Origin: Salinisphaera sp. T31B1
GTDB taxonomy: Bacteria > Pseudomonadota > Gammaproteobacteria > Nevskiales > Salinisphaeraceae
Length of the DNA: 64,000 nucleotides
Direction: 5' to 3'
Assembly: GCF_040361275.1 (NCBI RefSeq)
Contig: NZ_APNH01000004.1
Location: forward strand, 310,001-374,000
The position numbers were made by a program, and so were the translations under genes. The notes under the pieces are model-generated. The model worked only from the letters and a program-made list of their open reading frames with translations, was not told the origin of the DNA and ran no database searches. Numbering within the stretch: the first letter of the stretch is position 1; every line of letters starts with the position of its first letter. Positions 51,574 to 63,504 of the stretch are shown piece after piece.

Positions 51574-52364
51574 ATCGTCGGCCGATCAGCGGGCAGCGCC
51601 GCATCCAGGGCATCGCCCTGTGTTTCCAGGTAGAGCAGGGTCGCGCCGACTACCGCGGCGGGCATGACCACCAGGTTGGCCAGTGGAATGGCGGTCGCCA
51701 GCGTCACGAGGCTGCCAAAACCCAGATGCCGCCAGCGCCGCGCGCGCAGGCGTACCAGCTTGTTGTCGAAGGTCAGGCCCCGATTGGCCATGGGTTGGTC
51801 GAGATATTCGAACGACAACATGAACGCCCCGAACACGAACCATAGCGGTGCGATCGCAAGGTTGGCCAACGGTATGAACAGCAGTACCAGGCTCAACAAT
51901 CCCAGCAGCACAGCGCGCCCGGCATACCAGCGCAGCCGGCGCAGTTCGCCGAACACGCCGTCGGCCATTTCACCGGCCAGGGTCATTCCCGATTCAGGCG
52001 CGCGCCCGGTCACGAGTTTTTCGACCTGGGCGGAGAGCAGGCCGTTGAACGGGCTGGCGATCAGATTGGCGAGAAGCGTGAAGACATAGCAGAAGGCGAG
52101 CGTGGATAGCACCACGGCGATCCACCAGATCAGCGTCTCCAGCCAGGACAGCCAACCCGGTAGTCCGGCGAGCCATCGGTCCAGCCAAGCGTCTAGCTGC
52201 CAGCCGAACAGGCTTACCAACGCCACGATCAACGCGATGTTGATCAGAATCGGAATCACCACGTAGCGTCGCAGCCTGGGCTGGCTCAGCAGGCCGAAGC
52301 CGCGCAGAAGATAGCTGGGACCAAGGGCGAATTCGGCGATCGGATTGCGGGGTCTGGGATTCAT
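51570..52364 (-). CDS. cysZ: sulfate transporter CysZ
   Basis: A membrane protein that imports sulfate for cysteine synthesis. 264 residues with four to six hydrophobic helices; GPSYLLRGFGLLSQPRLRRYVVIPILINI at the start, LLANLIASPFNGLLSAQVEKLVTG, and FVFGAFMLSFEYLDQPMANRG near the end are characteristic. The start is ATG 52364, with a plausible leader before it. Confidence 0.93.
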   Translation of the reverse strand: MNPRPRNPIAEFALGPSYLLRGFGLLSQPRLRRYVVIPILINIALIVALVSLFGWQLDAWLDRWLAGLPGWLSWLETLIWWIAVVLSTLAFCYVFTLLANLIASPFNGLLSAQVEKLVTGRAPESGMTLAGEMADGVFGELRRLRWYAGRAVLLGLLSLVLLFIPLANLAIAPLWFVFGAFMLSFEYLDQPMANRGLTFDNKLVRLRARRWRHLGFGSLVTLATAIPLANLVVMPAAVVGATLLYLETQGDALDAALPADRPTI

Positions 52365-52472
52365 GTCGCGTTCGGTTAGGGCGAATATACTGTCGCGCAA
52401 GCAGCAGGCGTGGATCGTGGCTGATCCGCGTTGTTGTCGGCACAGTGTAGAAGAATCGATCGGAGTTCCGTC

Positions 52473-53156
52473 ATGTCCCTCATGCGCTCGTTTCAGACTT
52501 TTTTGATCATCGGTTTGTTGTCGCTGGCCCTGGCGGGCTGTTCGCAGAACGATGCCGAGGATGCCCAGGCCAAGGTCGAACAGGCCAACGCGGATCTGGA
52601 GTCGGCGCAGGCCGATCTTGAAGCCGCTCGGCAGCAGAAGGCACAGGCCGAGGCGGAACAGGAAAAGGCGGCTGCTGACGAGCGTGTACAGAAGGCCGCC
52701 GCCGAAAAGCGCCAGGCCGAGCAGAAGCAGGCCGATGCGCGCAAGAAGTCCGATCAGGCGACACAGACGGCTCGCGCAGAGGCCCGGCAAGAGGCGAAGG
52801 CCGATGAGCAACCGGTTTGTGGCGATTGCGGCACGGTCAGTTCCGTGACACCCGTCACCCAGAATATCGAGCATGGTTCGGGCGTGGGCGCCGTGGCCGG
52901 CGGTGTCGCCGGCGCTGTCGTCGGCAGCCAGATCGGCAGTGGCTCGGGCAAGACGATCGCCCAGATCGCCGGGACACTGGGTGGCGCGTTCGCAGGTAAC
53001 GAAGTCGAAAAACGTGTCCGTAAGCAGACCTATTACCAGGTCAACGTCGCGATGGACGCCGGCGGTTCGCGCTCGGTCAAGGTCGACACCGCCGACTCGG
53101 TCAGCGTGGGCACGCGGGTGCGCGTGCAGGGCAACAACCTGGTGCTGATGCGCTAA
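52473..53156 (+). CDS. lipoprotein with coiled coil and glycine-zipper domain
   Basis: A 227-residue envelope lipoprotein. Signal with lipobox LAGC near residue 23; then an Ala/Gln/Glu-rich coiled coil (about 30-110); a CGDCGT cysteine pair; and a Gly-zipper 2TM segment (GVGAVAGGVAGAVVGSQIGSGSG, then GGAFAGNEVEK) of the 17-kDa surface antigen/SlyB type, ending in a small beta domain. ATG 52473 follows CGGAG. Probably an outer-membrane-associated stress or stability protein; the precise role is unknown. Confidence 0.82.
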   Translation: MSLMRSFQTFLIIGLLSLALAGCSQNDAEDAQAKVEQANADLESAQADLEAARQQKAQAEAEQEKAAADERVQKAAAEKRQAEQKQADARKKSDQATQTARAEARQEAKADEQPVCGDCGTVSSVTPVTQNIEHGSGVGAVAGGVAGAVVGSQIGSGSGKTIAQIAGTLGGAFAGNEVEKRVRKQTYYQVNVAMDAGGSRSVKVDTADSVSVGTRVRVQGNNLVLMR

Positions 53157-53198
53157 CGGCTACTGATGCATCAGGCGATCGCGGCCGCTCGCTGGCCG

Positions 53199-53588
53199 TC
53201 AGGGCAGCGAGACGGCCGTGCCGGGGTGCCAGTTATCGGCTCGATGCTCGGCGATGACCGCGGTGTCGATACCGCCGCGCATCCAGAATTCTGCGCGTAC
53301 GCGCATGAATCGCGGCTCGGTCGCGGCAACGAGATCCTCGAGGATACGGTTGGTCACCGCTTCATGGAACGCGCCTTCGTCACGGAACGACCAGATATAG
53401 AGCTTGAGCGACTTCAGTTCCACGCAGGTCGCCTCCGGCACGTATTCGAGGTGAATCGTCGCGAAATCCGGCTGGCCGGTCTTCGGACACAGGCAGGTGA
53501 ATTCAGGGATCCGCATGCGGATCGTGTAATCACGTGCCGGCGTCGGGTTGGGGAAGGTGTCCAGATCGCGGTTCGGCTGGGTCGACAT
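53199..53588 (-). CDS. queF: NADPH-dependent preQ0 reductase QueF (short type)
   Basis: Reduces 7-cyano-7-deazaguanine to preQ1 in queuosine synthesis. 129 residues of the single-domain QueF type: [14 protein letters not shown] with the nucleophile Cys and Asp, [28 protein letters not shown] with the NADPH-binding E(S)L..K...FR pattern, and [16 protein letters not shown]. It is divergent from smc. QueH, encoded at 16886, acts later in the same pathway. Confidence 0.95.
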   Translation of the reverse strand: MSTQPNRDLDTFPNPTPARDYTIRMRIPEFTCLCPKTGQPDFATIHLEYVPEATCVELKSLKLYIWSFRDEGAFHEAVTNRILEDLVAATEPRFMRVRAEFWMRGGIDTAVIAEHRADNWHPGTAVSLP

Positions 53589-53762
53589 CGTTCACCTCGC
53601 GGGCAAAGGCTGCAAAATCGGAAGGCCGCTAGGGTACACTAGCCGGCTTTACGCGCGTCGCCGTACGCGTAGCCTGGTTCGACACCGTTTCGCGGAGGCC
53701 GATGTGCGTCGGGTTCGCCTACAACGCCAATCGTCACAGCGCCTGTCGGCGGCGATCAGCCC

Positions 53763-56700
53763 GTGCGCCTGAGCTCCATCCGCCTGGCCGGCTTCAAGTC
53801 GTTCGTCGATCCGACGACGCTGTCGCTGGCCTCCAACCTCACCGGCGTGGTCGGGCCCAACGGGTGCGGCAAGTCCAACGTGATTGACGCGGTGCGCTGG
53901 GTGACCGGCGAATCCAGCGCGCGGCAGCTGCGCGGCGAGGCGCTGGAAGACGTCATCTTCAACGGGTCCAAGGCACGCAAACCGGTGGGCCGAGCGTCCG
54001 TCGAACTCCGTTTCGACAACAGTGAAGGCAAGCTTGGTGGCCAATACGGCGCCTTCAGCGAGATATCGATCCGTCGCGAACTCGCTCGCGACGGGGGTTC
54101 CCGCTACGCGATCAACGGCACCCGCGCGCGGCGTCGCGATGTGATCGATCTGTTCCTGGGCACCGGGTTGGGCGGACGCAGCAACTACGCGGTCATCGAG
54201 CAGGGCGCGGTCAACCGGCTGATCGAGGCCCGGCCCGAGGATATGCGCCAGGTTCTGGAAGAAGCAGCAGGCATTTCCAAGTACAAGGAACGCCGGCGCG
54301 AGACCGAAAACCGGATTCGCCATACGCGCGAAAATCTCGATCGTCTGAACGATCTGATCGGCGAGGTGAGCCAGCGTCTGACCGTGCTCAAGCGTCAGGC
54401 CGCAAACGCCGAGAAATACAAGACCTTCAAGGCCGATGAACGTCGGCTGCGTGCCGAGCTGCTGGCCCTGCGCTGGTCGAGCCAGAACGAACAGACCCGC
54501 GCCGCTGAAGCGCAGTTGAGAGCGACCGAAGACCGGCTCCGTCAGGCGATCTCGGTTCGGCGTGAAGCCCAGGCTGCACGCGACGCCGATCAGGCCGAAC
54601 AGCAGGCGATTCAGACCCGGGTTCAGCAAGCCCAGGCTGCGTTCTACGATGCCCAGGGGCGTGTCGGTCGGATCGAGCAAGCGCTCGCCCATGCGCGCGA
54701 GGTCTCGGACATGCGCGAGCGCGAGCACAAGGCACTGCTCGACCAGATCGCGGCGCTGGAGGCCCGCCGCGACGAGGATGAGCGGCGCCGCGGCGAGCTT
54801 GTCGTCGAAGGCGAGCGTCTCGAACGCCAGCGCAGCGAGGCGGACGCACAGCTGATTCAGGCACGCAGCGCGCGCGATGCTGCACAAGCCGAAGCACGGG
54901 CGGCCGAGCAGGCCTGGGACGAGCACAATGCCGCCGAGCACAACCCGGTCCAGCAGCTGGATGCCGAGCGGACCCGTGCCGATTACGCACGACAACAGCG
55001 TGACAAGCTCGCCGAGCGCGACCGGGTGCGCCGCGGCGAGCGCGAGGCGATCCCGGCCCTCGATCAGGCCAGCCTAGACCGACAGGCCGACGAACTGACC
55101 GAGCGCGAACGTGCGCTCGCCGCGGATCTCGACGCCGCCGAACGCGAGGCCGAGGCCGATCGCGGTCTGCGTTCGCGCCTGGTCGAACTGGAGCGCGAAG
55201 TCGCCGAGCGCACGACAGCACTGGCCGAACAGCAGGCCGAGCTGGCCTCCGAGCGCAAGATGCAGCAGGCGGTGCTGCGCGAGGACGACGATCGTATCAA
55301 CGCGTGGCTGGCCGCACGTGGTCATGGCCAGGCGCGCGGCGTTGCCCGCCGGATTCGGGTCCGCGAGGCCTGGCGAACGGCGGCCGAAGTCGCGCTCGGG
55401 CCGCTGCTGCGCGGGTTTGTAGTCGAGTCCCTGGATGCCGGCACAACCGGCGACTGGCCTGGTGAGCCCGTTGCCCTGATCGAAGACCGCGACTGGACGC
55501 TCGAATCGTCTTCCGCGCCCGCGCCCGCCGAGTGCCTGGCCGATGGCCTGGAAGGCCCGGCCGCGATCCGCGCCGCGGCCGGGCGGCTGTTCGTAGTCGC
55601 TGACCTGGCCACCGGGCTGGCGATGCGCCACCAGCTACGCGGCGACCAGCAGCTCATCACGCTCGACGGTTGCCGTATCGGTCCGGCGAGTCTGATCACC
55701 CCGGCCGGCCAGTCCGCCGAACAGGGTGTGTTCGAGCGCGAGCAGCGTATCGAATCATTGGCGGCCGCCGTGGATGAGGGGCAGCAGGATGTCGAAGCCC
55801 GGCGGCACTCCCTGGCCGAATGCCGTGAACACCAGCAGGCAACCCAGGCCCGCTGCGCTCGTTTGGACCAGGGGATCGGCGAACAGCGGCGCGCGATCGA
55901 GACCGCCGGCGCACAGCTGCAGGGCGAACAGCTCCGCGCCGAGCAGAACACGCGCCGACGCGCCGAGATCGATAGCGAACTGGCCGAGCTGGCCGAGCAG
56001 GTGGCCAGCGCCGACGAAGACCATCGTCAGGCCGCGGTCCGGGTCGAAGAGCTGGAAAGCCAGGCGCGTATCTTTGCCGACGACCGAAAAACCATCCAGG
56101 CGCGGCGTCATGCGGCGCGCAACGCCCTCGAGCGTGAGCGCGCCACCGCGGCGCAGGCGGAACGTCAGCTGCGTGATCTCGAGGTCGAGCAGACGCGCAT
56201 CGCCGATCGTGCCGAGAGCGTGGCCGTGCGTATCGGCGATAGCGAACAGGCGCGCGCCGATCTGGCAGCCAAGCTCGAGCGCTTCGAGGCCCAGCAGCCG
56301 GCGGACAACGGCGAACATCACAGCGCCGACGATCTGGCCGAGGCTCGGCAGGCCCAGCAGGCGGCCGACCGGAGCCTGCGCGAGGCGCGCAGCGCGCTGT
56401 CGGCGTGTGAACAGGCGATGCAGGATAAGGCGCGGGCCGTCATGGCTGCCGAGCAGGGGGTAGAAGACATACGCGATGCACTTCAGCAGGCGCGTATCGA
56501 TGTCGAGACCGCCGGCGTGCGTCGGGCCGGGCTGACCGAACAACTCGAGGAGCTCGGCGAGGCGCCGCTGCCCCTGTTGGAGGCACTGCCCGAGGACGCC
56601 GACGCCGCGCAATGGGGCGAAGCCATCGAAGCGCTCGAACGCAAGATCCAGCGGCTGGGTGCGATCAACCTGGCCGCGATCGAGGAATACGACGCCGAAG

Positions 56701-57266
56701 CCGAGCGCGAGGCCTATCTGGCCGAGCAGCACACCGATCTGTCGGAGGCGCTGGCTACCCTGGAAGCTGCCATCGCCAAGATCGATCGTGAAACGCGTGC
56801 GCGTTTCAAGGCGACCTACGAACAGGTCAACGCACGTTTTGCGGAAATGTTTCCGGAGTTGTTCGGCGGCGGGGAAGCGGCTCTCGAACTCACCGAGGAC
56901 GACTGGCTGGCCACTGGAATCCGTGTGATGGCGCGTCCGCCAGGCAAACGCAATGCATCCATCCAGATGCTGTCGGGCGGTGAGAAGGCGCTCACCGCCG
57001 TGGCGCTGCTGTTCGCGCTGTTCGAGCTCAACCCGGCGCCGTTTTGTATGCTGGACGAAATCGATGCGCCGCTGGATGATGCGAACGTATCGCGGTTTTG
57101 CGAACTTGTGCGCCGTATGTCTGCCCAAGTGCAGTTCATCGTCATCACTCACAACAAGCTGACGATGTCGCTGGCCGAGCAATTGCACGGCGTGACCATG
57201 GCCGAACCGGGCGTGTCACGCCTGGTCAGTGTCGATATAGAACAGGCGCTGGACATGGCCGGCTGA
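53763..57266 (+). CDS. smc: chromosome segregation protein SMC
   Basis: The ATPase arm of the condensin that organises the chromosome. 1167 residues: N-terminal Walker A GPNGCGKS near residue 31, long coiled coils (about 170-500 and 660-1000), a hinge around residues 500-650, and a C-terminal head with LSGGEKA near 1070 and LDEIDAPLDDANV. The family start MRLSSIRLAGFKSFVDPT begins at GTG 53763. Partners ScpA/ScpB are not nearby; zipA and ligA follow, a conserved trio. Confidence 0.97.
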   Translation: MRLSSIRLAGFKSFVDPTTLSLASNLTGVVGPNGCGKSNVIDAVRWVTGESSARQLRGEALEDVIFNGSKARKPVGRASVELRFDNSEGKLGGQYGAFSEISIRRELARDGGSRYAINGTRARRRDVIDLFLGTGLGGRSNYAVIEQGAVNRLIEARPEDMRQVLEEAAGISKYKERRRETENRIRHTRENLDRLNDLIGEVSQRLTVLKRQAANAEKYKTFKADERRLRAELLALRWSSQNEQTRAAEAQLRATEDRLRQAISVRREAQAARDADQAEQQAIQTRVQQAQAAFYDAQGRVGRIEQALAHAREVSDMREREHKALLDQIAALEARRDEDERRRGELVVEGERLERQRSEADAQLIQARSARDAAQAEARAAEQAWDEHNAAEHNPVQQLDAERTRADYARQQRDKLAERDRVRRGEREAIPALDQASLDRQADELTERERALAADLDAAEREAEADRGLRSRLVELEREVAERTTALAEQQAELASERKMQQAVLREDDDRINAWLAARGHGQARGVARRIRVREAWRTAAEVALGPLLRGFVVESLDAGTTGDWPGEPVALIEDRDWTLESSSAPAPAECLADGLEGPAAIRAAAGRLFVVADLATGLAMRHQLRGDQQLITLDGCRIGPASLITPAGQSAEQGVFEREQRIESLAAAVDEGQQDVEARRHSLAECREHQQATQARCARLDQGIGEQRRAIETAGAQLQGEQLRAEQNTRRRAEIDSELAELAEQVASADEDHRQAAVRVEELESQARIFADDRKTIQARRHAARNALERERATAAQAERQLRDLEVEQTRIADRAESVAVRIGDSEQARADLAAKLERFEAQQPADNGEHHSADDLAEARQAQQAADRSLREARSALSACEQAMQDKARAVMAAEQGVEDIRDALQQARIDVETAGVRRAGLTEQLEELGEAPLPLLEALPEDADAAQWGEAIEALERKIQRLGAINLAAIEEYDAEAEREAYLAEQHTDLSEALATLEAAIAKIDRETRARFKATYEQVNARFAEMFPELFGGGEAALELTEDDWLATGIRVMARPPGKRNASIQMLSGGEKALTAVALLFALFELNPAPFCMLDEIDAPLDDANVSRFCELVRRMSAQVQFIVITHNKLTMSLAEQLHGVTMAEPGVSRLVSVDIEQALDMAG

Positions 57267-57316
57267 ACGCCGGCCCCGGTGCGCCCAAGACAATCGCTGC
57301 GGAAGAACAATCGACT

Positions 57317-58219
57317 ATGTCTATCGTGCAATGGTTTCTGCTGATTCTGGTCATCGCCGTGGTGGGCGGCGCGTACTGGTATCTGCGTCGTCAGTCGGCC
57401 AACGATCCCTGGCAGGGGATGGAGGAGGATGCCCCCGTCGACGACGAAGCCCTTGACCGGGGCGAATCGCTCGGTGGCGACTCCTATATCGTGGGCGTGC
57501 GTACGCTCTCGAAAGAGACGCCGGCCAGTCGCAAGGCGGGCCACGGAGCCAGCGCGCCGCCACCGGTGGACGAGCCGGAGGCCGACGAGCTCAATGACGC
57601 GGCGGCCGAAGCGTCGTGGCGCGCCTATAAGGAACGCGCGCAGGAACGCCCGGCCGAGGTTGCCGCGCCGGTCGATGACGCGCCCGAGTCGGAACAGCCG
57701 CCGGCCTCGGCCGCCGCGTCGCTTTCCCGGCCGTCGGGCGAACGTGTCGAGGATATTCGTCCGCAGCGACCGCCGGCCGACGGGCAGCAGCATGTGTTCA
57801 TTCTGCATGTCGCTACGCCCGACGGTCGCTTTTTCGATGGCCCGGATATTCACGCCGCGTTGACCGACGAAGGACTCAAATTCGGGCTCAACGATATTTA
57901 TCATCGGGTAACCGAGACCAACGGCATCCCCGAGTCGGTGTTCGCGGTGGCAAACATGCTCAAGCCGGGCACGCTCGATCCGGTCGATCAGGACCACCTG
58001 GCCACGCCCGGGCTGACGTTCTTTCTCGTGTTGCCCGGGCCGATCGACGGCATGCCCGCCATGCGAGAGATGATGGAGACCGCCAATCGGATCGCCGAGG
58101 CGCTGGGTGGCGAGGTGCTGGACGACAAGCGCGCGCTGCTCAAGGCGCAGACGGCGCAATACATGCTCGATCAGATCGCCGATATCGATCGGCGTGCGAA
58201 GATCGCCCAGCGCCGCTGA
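57317..58219 (+). CDS. zipA: cell division protein ZipA
   Basis: Anchors FtsZ to the inner membrane. 300 residues: N-terminal membrane helix (about 4-23), an acidic then Pro/Ala-rich disordered linker (about 30-160), and the globular FtsZ-binding domain (HVFILHVATPDGRFFDGPDIHAAL, GLKFGLNDIYHR, PGLTFFLVLPGPIDGMPAMREMM). ATG 57317 is preceded by GGAAG. Its stop TGA abuts the ligA ATG. Confidence 0.95.
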   Translation: MSIVQWFLLILVIAVVGGAYWYLRRQSANDPWQGMEEDAPVDDEALDRGESLGGDSYIVGVRTLSKETPASRKAGHGASAPPPVDEPEADELNDAAAEASWRAYKERAQERPAEVAAPVDDAPESEQPPASAAASLSRPSGERVEDIRPQRPPADGQQHVFILHVATPDGRFFDGPDIHAALTDEGLKFGLNDIYHRVTETNGIPESVFAVANMLKPGTLDPVDQDHLATPGLTFFLVLPGPIDGMPAMREMMETANRIAEALGGEVLDDKRALLKAQTAQYMLDQIADIDRRAKIAQRR

Positions 58220-60322
<2,103 letters not shown>

Positions 60323-60347
60323 CCGGCGACCGCTCGGAGAATCCCCG

Positions 60348-60647
60348 ATGAATACATGGTCTCGACGCGGCTGCTACGGATTGGTCGTTGCGCTGGCCGC
60401 CGGCCTGACCGGCTGCAGCGGACTGCTGATCTCACCCGATGACAGCACCTGCACCATCGATCTGAAGCGTGTCGAGCAGAGCGCACGGGACGCCCGCGCC
60501 GAACTGGCCAGTGGCATGGCCGTCGAGCAGCGTCAGGTCGGGCTGTCGCGCATGGTGGAGGCCGCCGCGCGTGCGCGGGCGACCTGTGGCTACGAAGTGC
60601 CCGATACCAAGGGCGCCCGCCGTGCCCGTCAGCCCAAGGCCGGCTAG
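60348..60647 (+). CDS. small lipoprotein of unknown function
   Basis: A 99-residue protein with a lipoprotein signal and lipobox LTGC near residue 23, then a short soluble part with a predicted amphipathic helix (DLKRVEQSARDARAELASGMAVEQRQ) and two cysteines (TCTIDL, ATCGYEV) that could form a disulfide. No family recognised. It lies 25 bases after ligA with CGGAG upstream, so it may be the last gene of the smc-zipA-ligA operon. Confidence 0.7.
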   Translation: MNTWSRRGCYGLVVALAAGLTGCSGLLISPDDSTCTIDLKRVEQSARDARAELASGMAVEQRQVGLSRMVEAAARARATCGYEVPDTKGARRARQPKAG

Positions 60648-60731
60648 GCATCGAGCGCCCGCTGTCTTGTAGGATTCAACGCCACGGCTTACGCTTGGCC
60701 GCCGTTCAGGCGAAAACCAAGGCAGGCATCC

Positions 60732-61139
60732 GTGGCGCGTAGCTGGCTCGAAGTCACCACCGACGAAGTACAGTCCAAGCTGGGGTCGAACCAGCGTCTG
60801 GCCGAACGGCGAGATAGCATGGCCGCCCGGGCGCAGGCGGTGGTCGAGCAGGTGGCCGCGCCGGTGTTCGAAGCCGCCGCCGAGGCCCGTGGCTGGGTCT
60901 ATCGTGAAGTCCACAACACCGAATGGTCGGTGGTCTGCTGCGGTATTCATGCCCCCGGCGAGGTCGAGCGTGATCCGACCGTTGCATTCTGCATGGCCGA
61001 GTTCGACGCCTACCAGCCGCTGGTCGTGCTGCGTCGCAAGGCCGACGGCGCGGCGGCCGAACCGGTCTCACGCATTGTCATGCTCGGTGATCTCGACGAA
61101 GCGGCGCTAAAGACCTTTCTCGCAGAGGACACGGACTAG
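60732..61139 (+). CDS. hypothetical protein
   Basis: A 135-residue soluble protein starting at GTG 60732 (AAGGCAGG about 9 bases upstream). It has an N-terminal helical half (EVQSKLGSNQRLAERRDSMAARAQAVVEQV) and a C-terminal alternating strand/helix half (RIVMLGDLDEAALKTFLAE), with adjacent cysteines in WSVVCCGIH. I do not recognise a family. Codon use resembles the neighbouring genes, which supports its being real. Confidence 0.6.
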   Translation: MARSWLEVTTDEVQSKLGSNQRLAERRDSMAARAQAVVEQVAAPVFEAAAEARGWVYREVHNTEWSVVCCGIHAPGEVERDPTVAFCMAEFDAYQPLVVLRRKADGAAAEPVSRIVMLGDLDEAALKTFLAEDTD

Positions 61140-61364
61140 ACGGGACCGGCTGCGCGCAACCGCACACCGGTCAGGCAGACTGATGGCCTGCCGTGCACGC
61201 AGCTACCGCAGGCCTAGCTGCGACGGCCTGCAAGCGAACGCAGTAGCCGGCTTTCAGCCACTGTCCGGCTGCTGAAACCGATATCGCGTCGGCGACGCCG
61301 GCCTGCACTCCCCCTTGCGGGGCTGAACAGGCCGCCGGGGCCCGCCATCCAACAAGGCGGATGT
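61140..61364. other. non-coding gap between converging genes
   Basis: No gene is supported. It contains inverted repeats that could end transcription from both sides: GCAGGCC/GGCCTGC (61208-61214, 61225-61231) and CCCC-TTGC-GGGG near 61310-61325. None has a long T-run. Confidence 0.45.
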
Positions 61365-63455
61365 TCACAGCTCATAGCTCAATCCGGCATAGAAGCTGCG
61401 ATCCGGCGCGGGCTCGTAGTAGCGCCCGCCGAAAGCGTTGATCCGGATGTTGTCGAAGTAGACTTCGTCGAAGATGTTGTCGACCCCCAGATACACCGTC
61501 ACGCGCTCATCAGCGGACGGAATGGTCCTGCCGATCCGGCCGTTGAATACCCAGGCGTGGTCGATCTTCGCGGTATTGGCATTATCGGCGAAGAAGCTCG
61601 ACGCGTAGCGCATGTCCAGCACGGCAAAACCCACGCCTTCGCTGCGCCAGGCCAGTTCCCCGAACAAAGTCTCCTCGGGCAGGCCGGGCAGATCGCGGCC
61701 GGCATAGTCGTTGCCGTTGACGTCGACGAACTGGCGGTACTCGTAGCTGGCCAGGGTATACGCCGCGGTTGCGCTGAGTTGCTCGGTGAGTTGGCCGGAG
61801 AGCTTGGCCTCGATTCCCTTGCGGCGCGATCTGCCGGAATTTTCGAAGAAATCGCGCGCGCCGGTATTGTTGAATACCACGAGCTCGTCACGCACGTCGA
61901 TCCAGAACGCGCTGATCTGGTAGCGCGCCACGTCGTTGAGGCTGCCCTTGGCGCCGACTTCATACTGGACGGCCTTCTGTGGCTCCAGATTGTCATTGAA
62001 GCCACCGTTGCCCGCGGGATTGGCGAATTCGGTGAACGTGGGCGATTCGAACGCGTTGGCGATATTGAAATAGACCCGCTGGTCGTCGCGCCAGGCATAA
62101 CTCAGCCCGGCGTTGGCCGAAACCTCGTGATAAGTACGCCCGCCGGAGTCGTCCGGATCGGCAGCCGATACCGGGAAATTGTCGTCGATATCGAAATCGA
62201 GATAGTCGTAGCGCAGCCCGGTGGTCAGATCCAGCGACGGGGTAACGGAGAAGACGTTCTGGGCGAATACGCCGACGCTGGTCGCGGTCTGATCCTCATC
62301 CAGGCCGAGGATGCCACGCTCGCCGGCGATATTGTCGTAGCGCTGGCGATCGTCCTGCTGAATCTGCACGTCCACGCCAGCGACGAGCTGATTCTCGCGG
62401 CCGAACAGGTCGTCGAAACGCGTGGTCTGGATGCCGCCGCCGAAAAAATCGCGATCGTAGCTGACCACGCCGCCATCCTCGAACGGTAGAAACTGGATGA
62501 AGTCACGGTTGGTGTAGAACAGGTTGGCCTGATAGGCCTGCTGCTCGGTGAGCTGGTCTTCATAGACCAGGCCCACCGTCTGTTGAGAGGCCGACTGGCG
62601 CGCATCGAAGGCGATATTGGCGTCGCGTGCGGAGCGACGGTCGGCGCGGGCGGTCGCCCGCGTGACGCCGCCAGGGTCCAGCGTATCCGGCGCATCGAGA
62701 ATACGGGTGATCACCCGCACCGTGCCGGTGGTGCCGACATCGCGCTCGAGCTTGCCGGTGATCTGCTGCTTCTTGACCCGGCCGTGTTCGCGATAGCCGT
62801 CCAGATCCAGCTGCGAGGCAGTAATCGCATAGCCCCAGTCGTCCAGGCGGCGCGCCGAGGCGACTTCCTCGCGCCGGTAGCCATTGCTGCCGGCGGTCAG
62901 CTCGGCTCGGTCGACCGGACCCGAGCCCGGCGTGGTGGTGGTGACATCGATGACGCCACCGGTCGCATTGCCGTAGAGCGCTGAAAACGGCCCACGCAGG
63001 ACCTCCAGACGTTCGACCGCGCCCAGGTCGATAGTGTCGGTCTGGGCCTGACCGTCGGGCAGGGTCTCTGGAATGCCGTCGACGATTACGCGTACGCCGC
63101 GCACCCCGAACGCCGAACGGGCGCCGAACCCCCGAATCGATACGCGCAGATTCTGGGCGAAGTTGGAACCGTTGTTGGCGTAGACGCCGGGCGTGCGGTT
63201 GAGCGCGTTGTCGAGCTGGGTCTTGCGCCGGCCCTGCTGGACATCCTGGCCTTCGGTCACGTCCACCGCCGCCGGGGTCGTGAGTATGTCAGTGGTCAGG
63301 CGCAGGCTGTCGACTTCGATCGGGGCCAGTGACCCGAGTGAATCGAGCGTTGCCGGTTCGTCCGTCACCGGCTCCTGTGCCCGGACCGGGCCGTTGAGGG
63401 CGCCGGCCAAGGCCAGCGTGATGGCCGCCAGCGCGGGCTTTGTTGTTGTAATCAC
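61365..63455 (-). CDS. TonB-dependent outer membrane receptor
   Basis: A 696-residue beta-barrel receptor, probably for a ferric siderophore or similar complex. Signal peptide about 1-26 (ending VRAQ), a possible TonB box near APIEVDS, a plug domain (LDNALNRTPGVYANNGSNFAQNLRVSIRGFG region, VIVDGIPETLPDGQ, ERLEVLRGPFSALYGNATGGVIDV), then barrel strands and a C-terminal YAGLSYEL. GTG 63455 is preferred: GGGGG lies 5 bases upstream and the signal peptide follows directly; a longer frame would add 29 polar residues. It lies 49 bases after bolA on the same strand. Confidence 0.9.
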   Translation of the reverse strand: MITTTKPALAAITLALAGALNGPVRAQEPVTDEPATLDSLGSLAPIEVDSLRLTTDILTTPAAVDVTEGQDVQQGRRKTQLDNALNRTPGVYANNGSNFAQNLRVSIRGFGARSAFGVRGVRVIVDGIPETLPDGQAQTDTIDLGAVERLEVLRGPFSALYGNATGGVIDVTTTTPGSGPVDRAELTAGSNGYRREEVASARRLDDWGYAITASQLDLDGYREHGRVKKQQITGKLERDVGTTGTVRVITRILDAPDTLDPGGVTRATARADRRSARDANIAFDARQSASQQTVGLVYEDQLTEQQAYQANLFYTNRDFIQFLPFEDGGVVSYDRDFFGGGIQTTRFDDLFGRENQLVAGVDVQIQQDDRQRYDNIAGERGILGLDEDQTATSVGVFAQNVFSVTPSLDLTTGLRYDYLDFDIDDNFPVSAADPDDSGGRTYHEVSANAGLSYAWRDDQRVYFNIANAFESPTFTEFANPAGNGGFNDNLEPQKAVQYEVGAKGSLNDVARYQISAFWIDVRDELVVFNNTGARDFFENSGRSRRKGIEAKLSGQLTEQLSATAAYTLASYEYRQFVDVNGNDYAGRDLPGLPEETLFGELAWRSEGVGFAVLDMRYASSFFADNANTAKIDHAWVFNGRIGRTIPSADERVTVYLGVDNIFDEVYFDNIRINAFGGRYYEPAPDRSFYAGLSYEL

Positions 63456-63504
63456 CCCGTCCCCCTGATTGGCCGGTGCCTGAGCTGCCGGCGTTATGTC
63501 CGCT

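Noticed and set aside
61557-62489. 310-residue plus-strand frame opposite the TonB receptor
   Set aside because: The composition mirrors the receptor complement, with no start signal and no family match.
63456-63504. Cobalamin or other riboswitch before the TonB receptor
   Set aside because: The gap is only 49 bases, too short for such an aptamer, and no B12-box-like sequence was seen.
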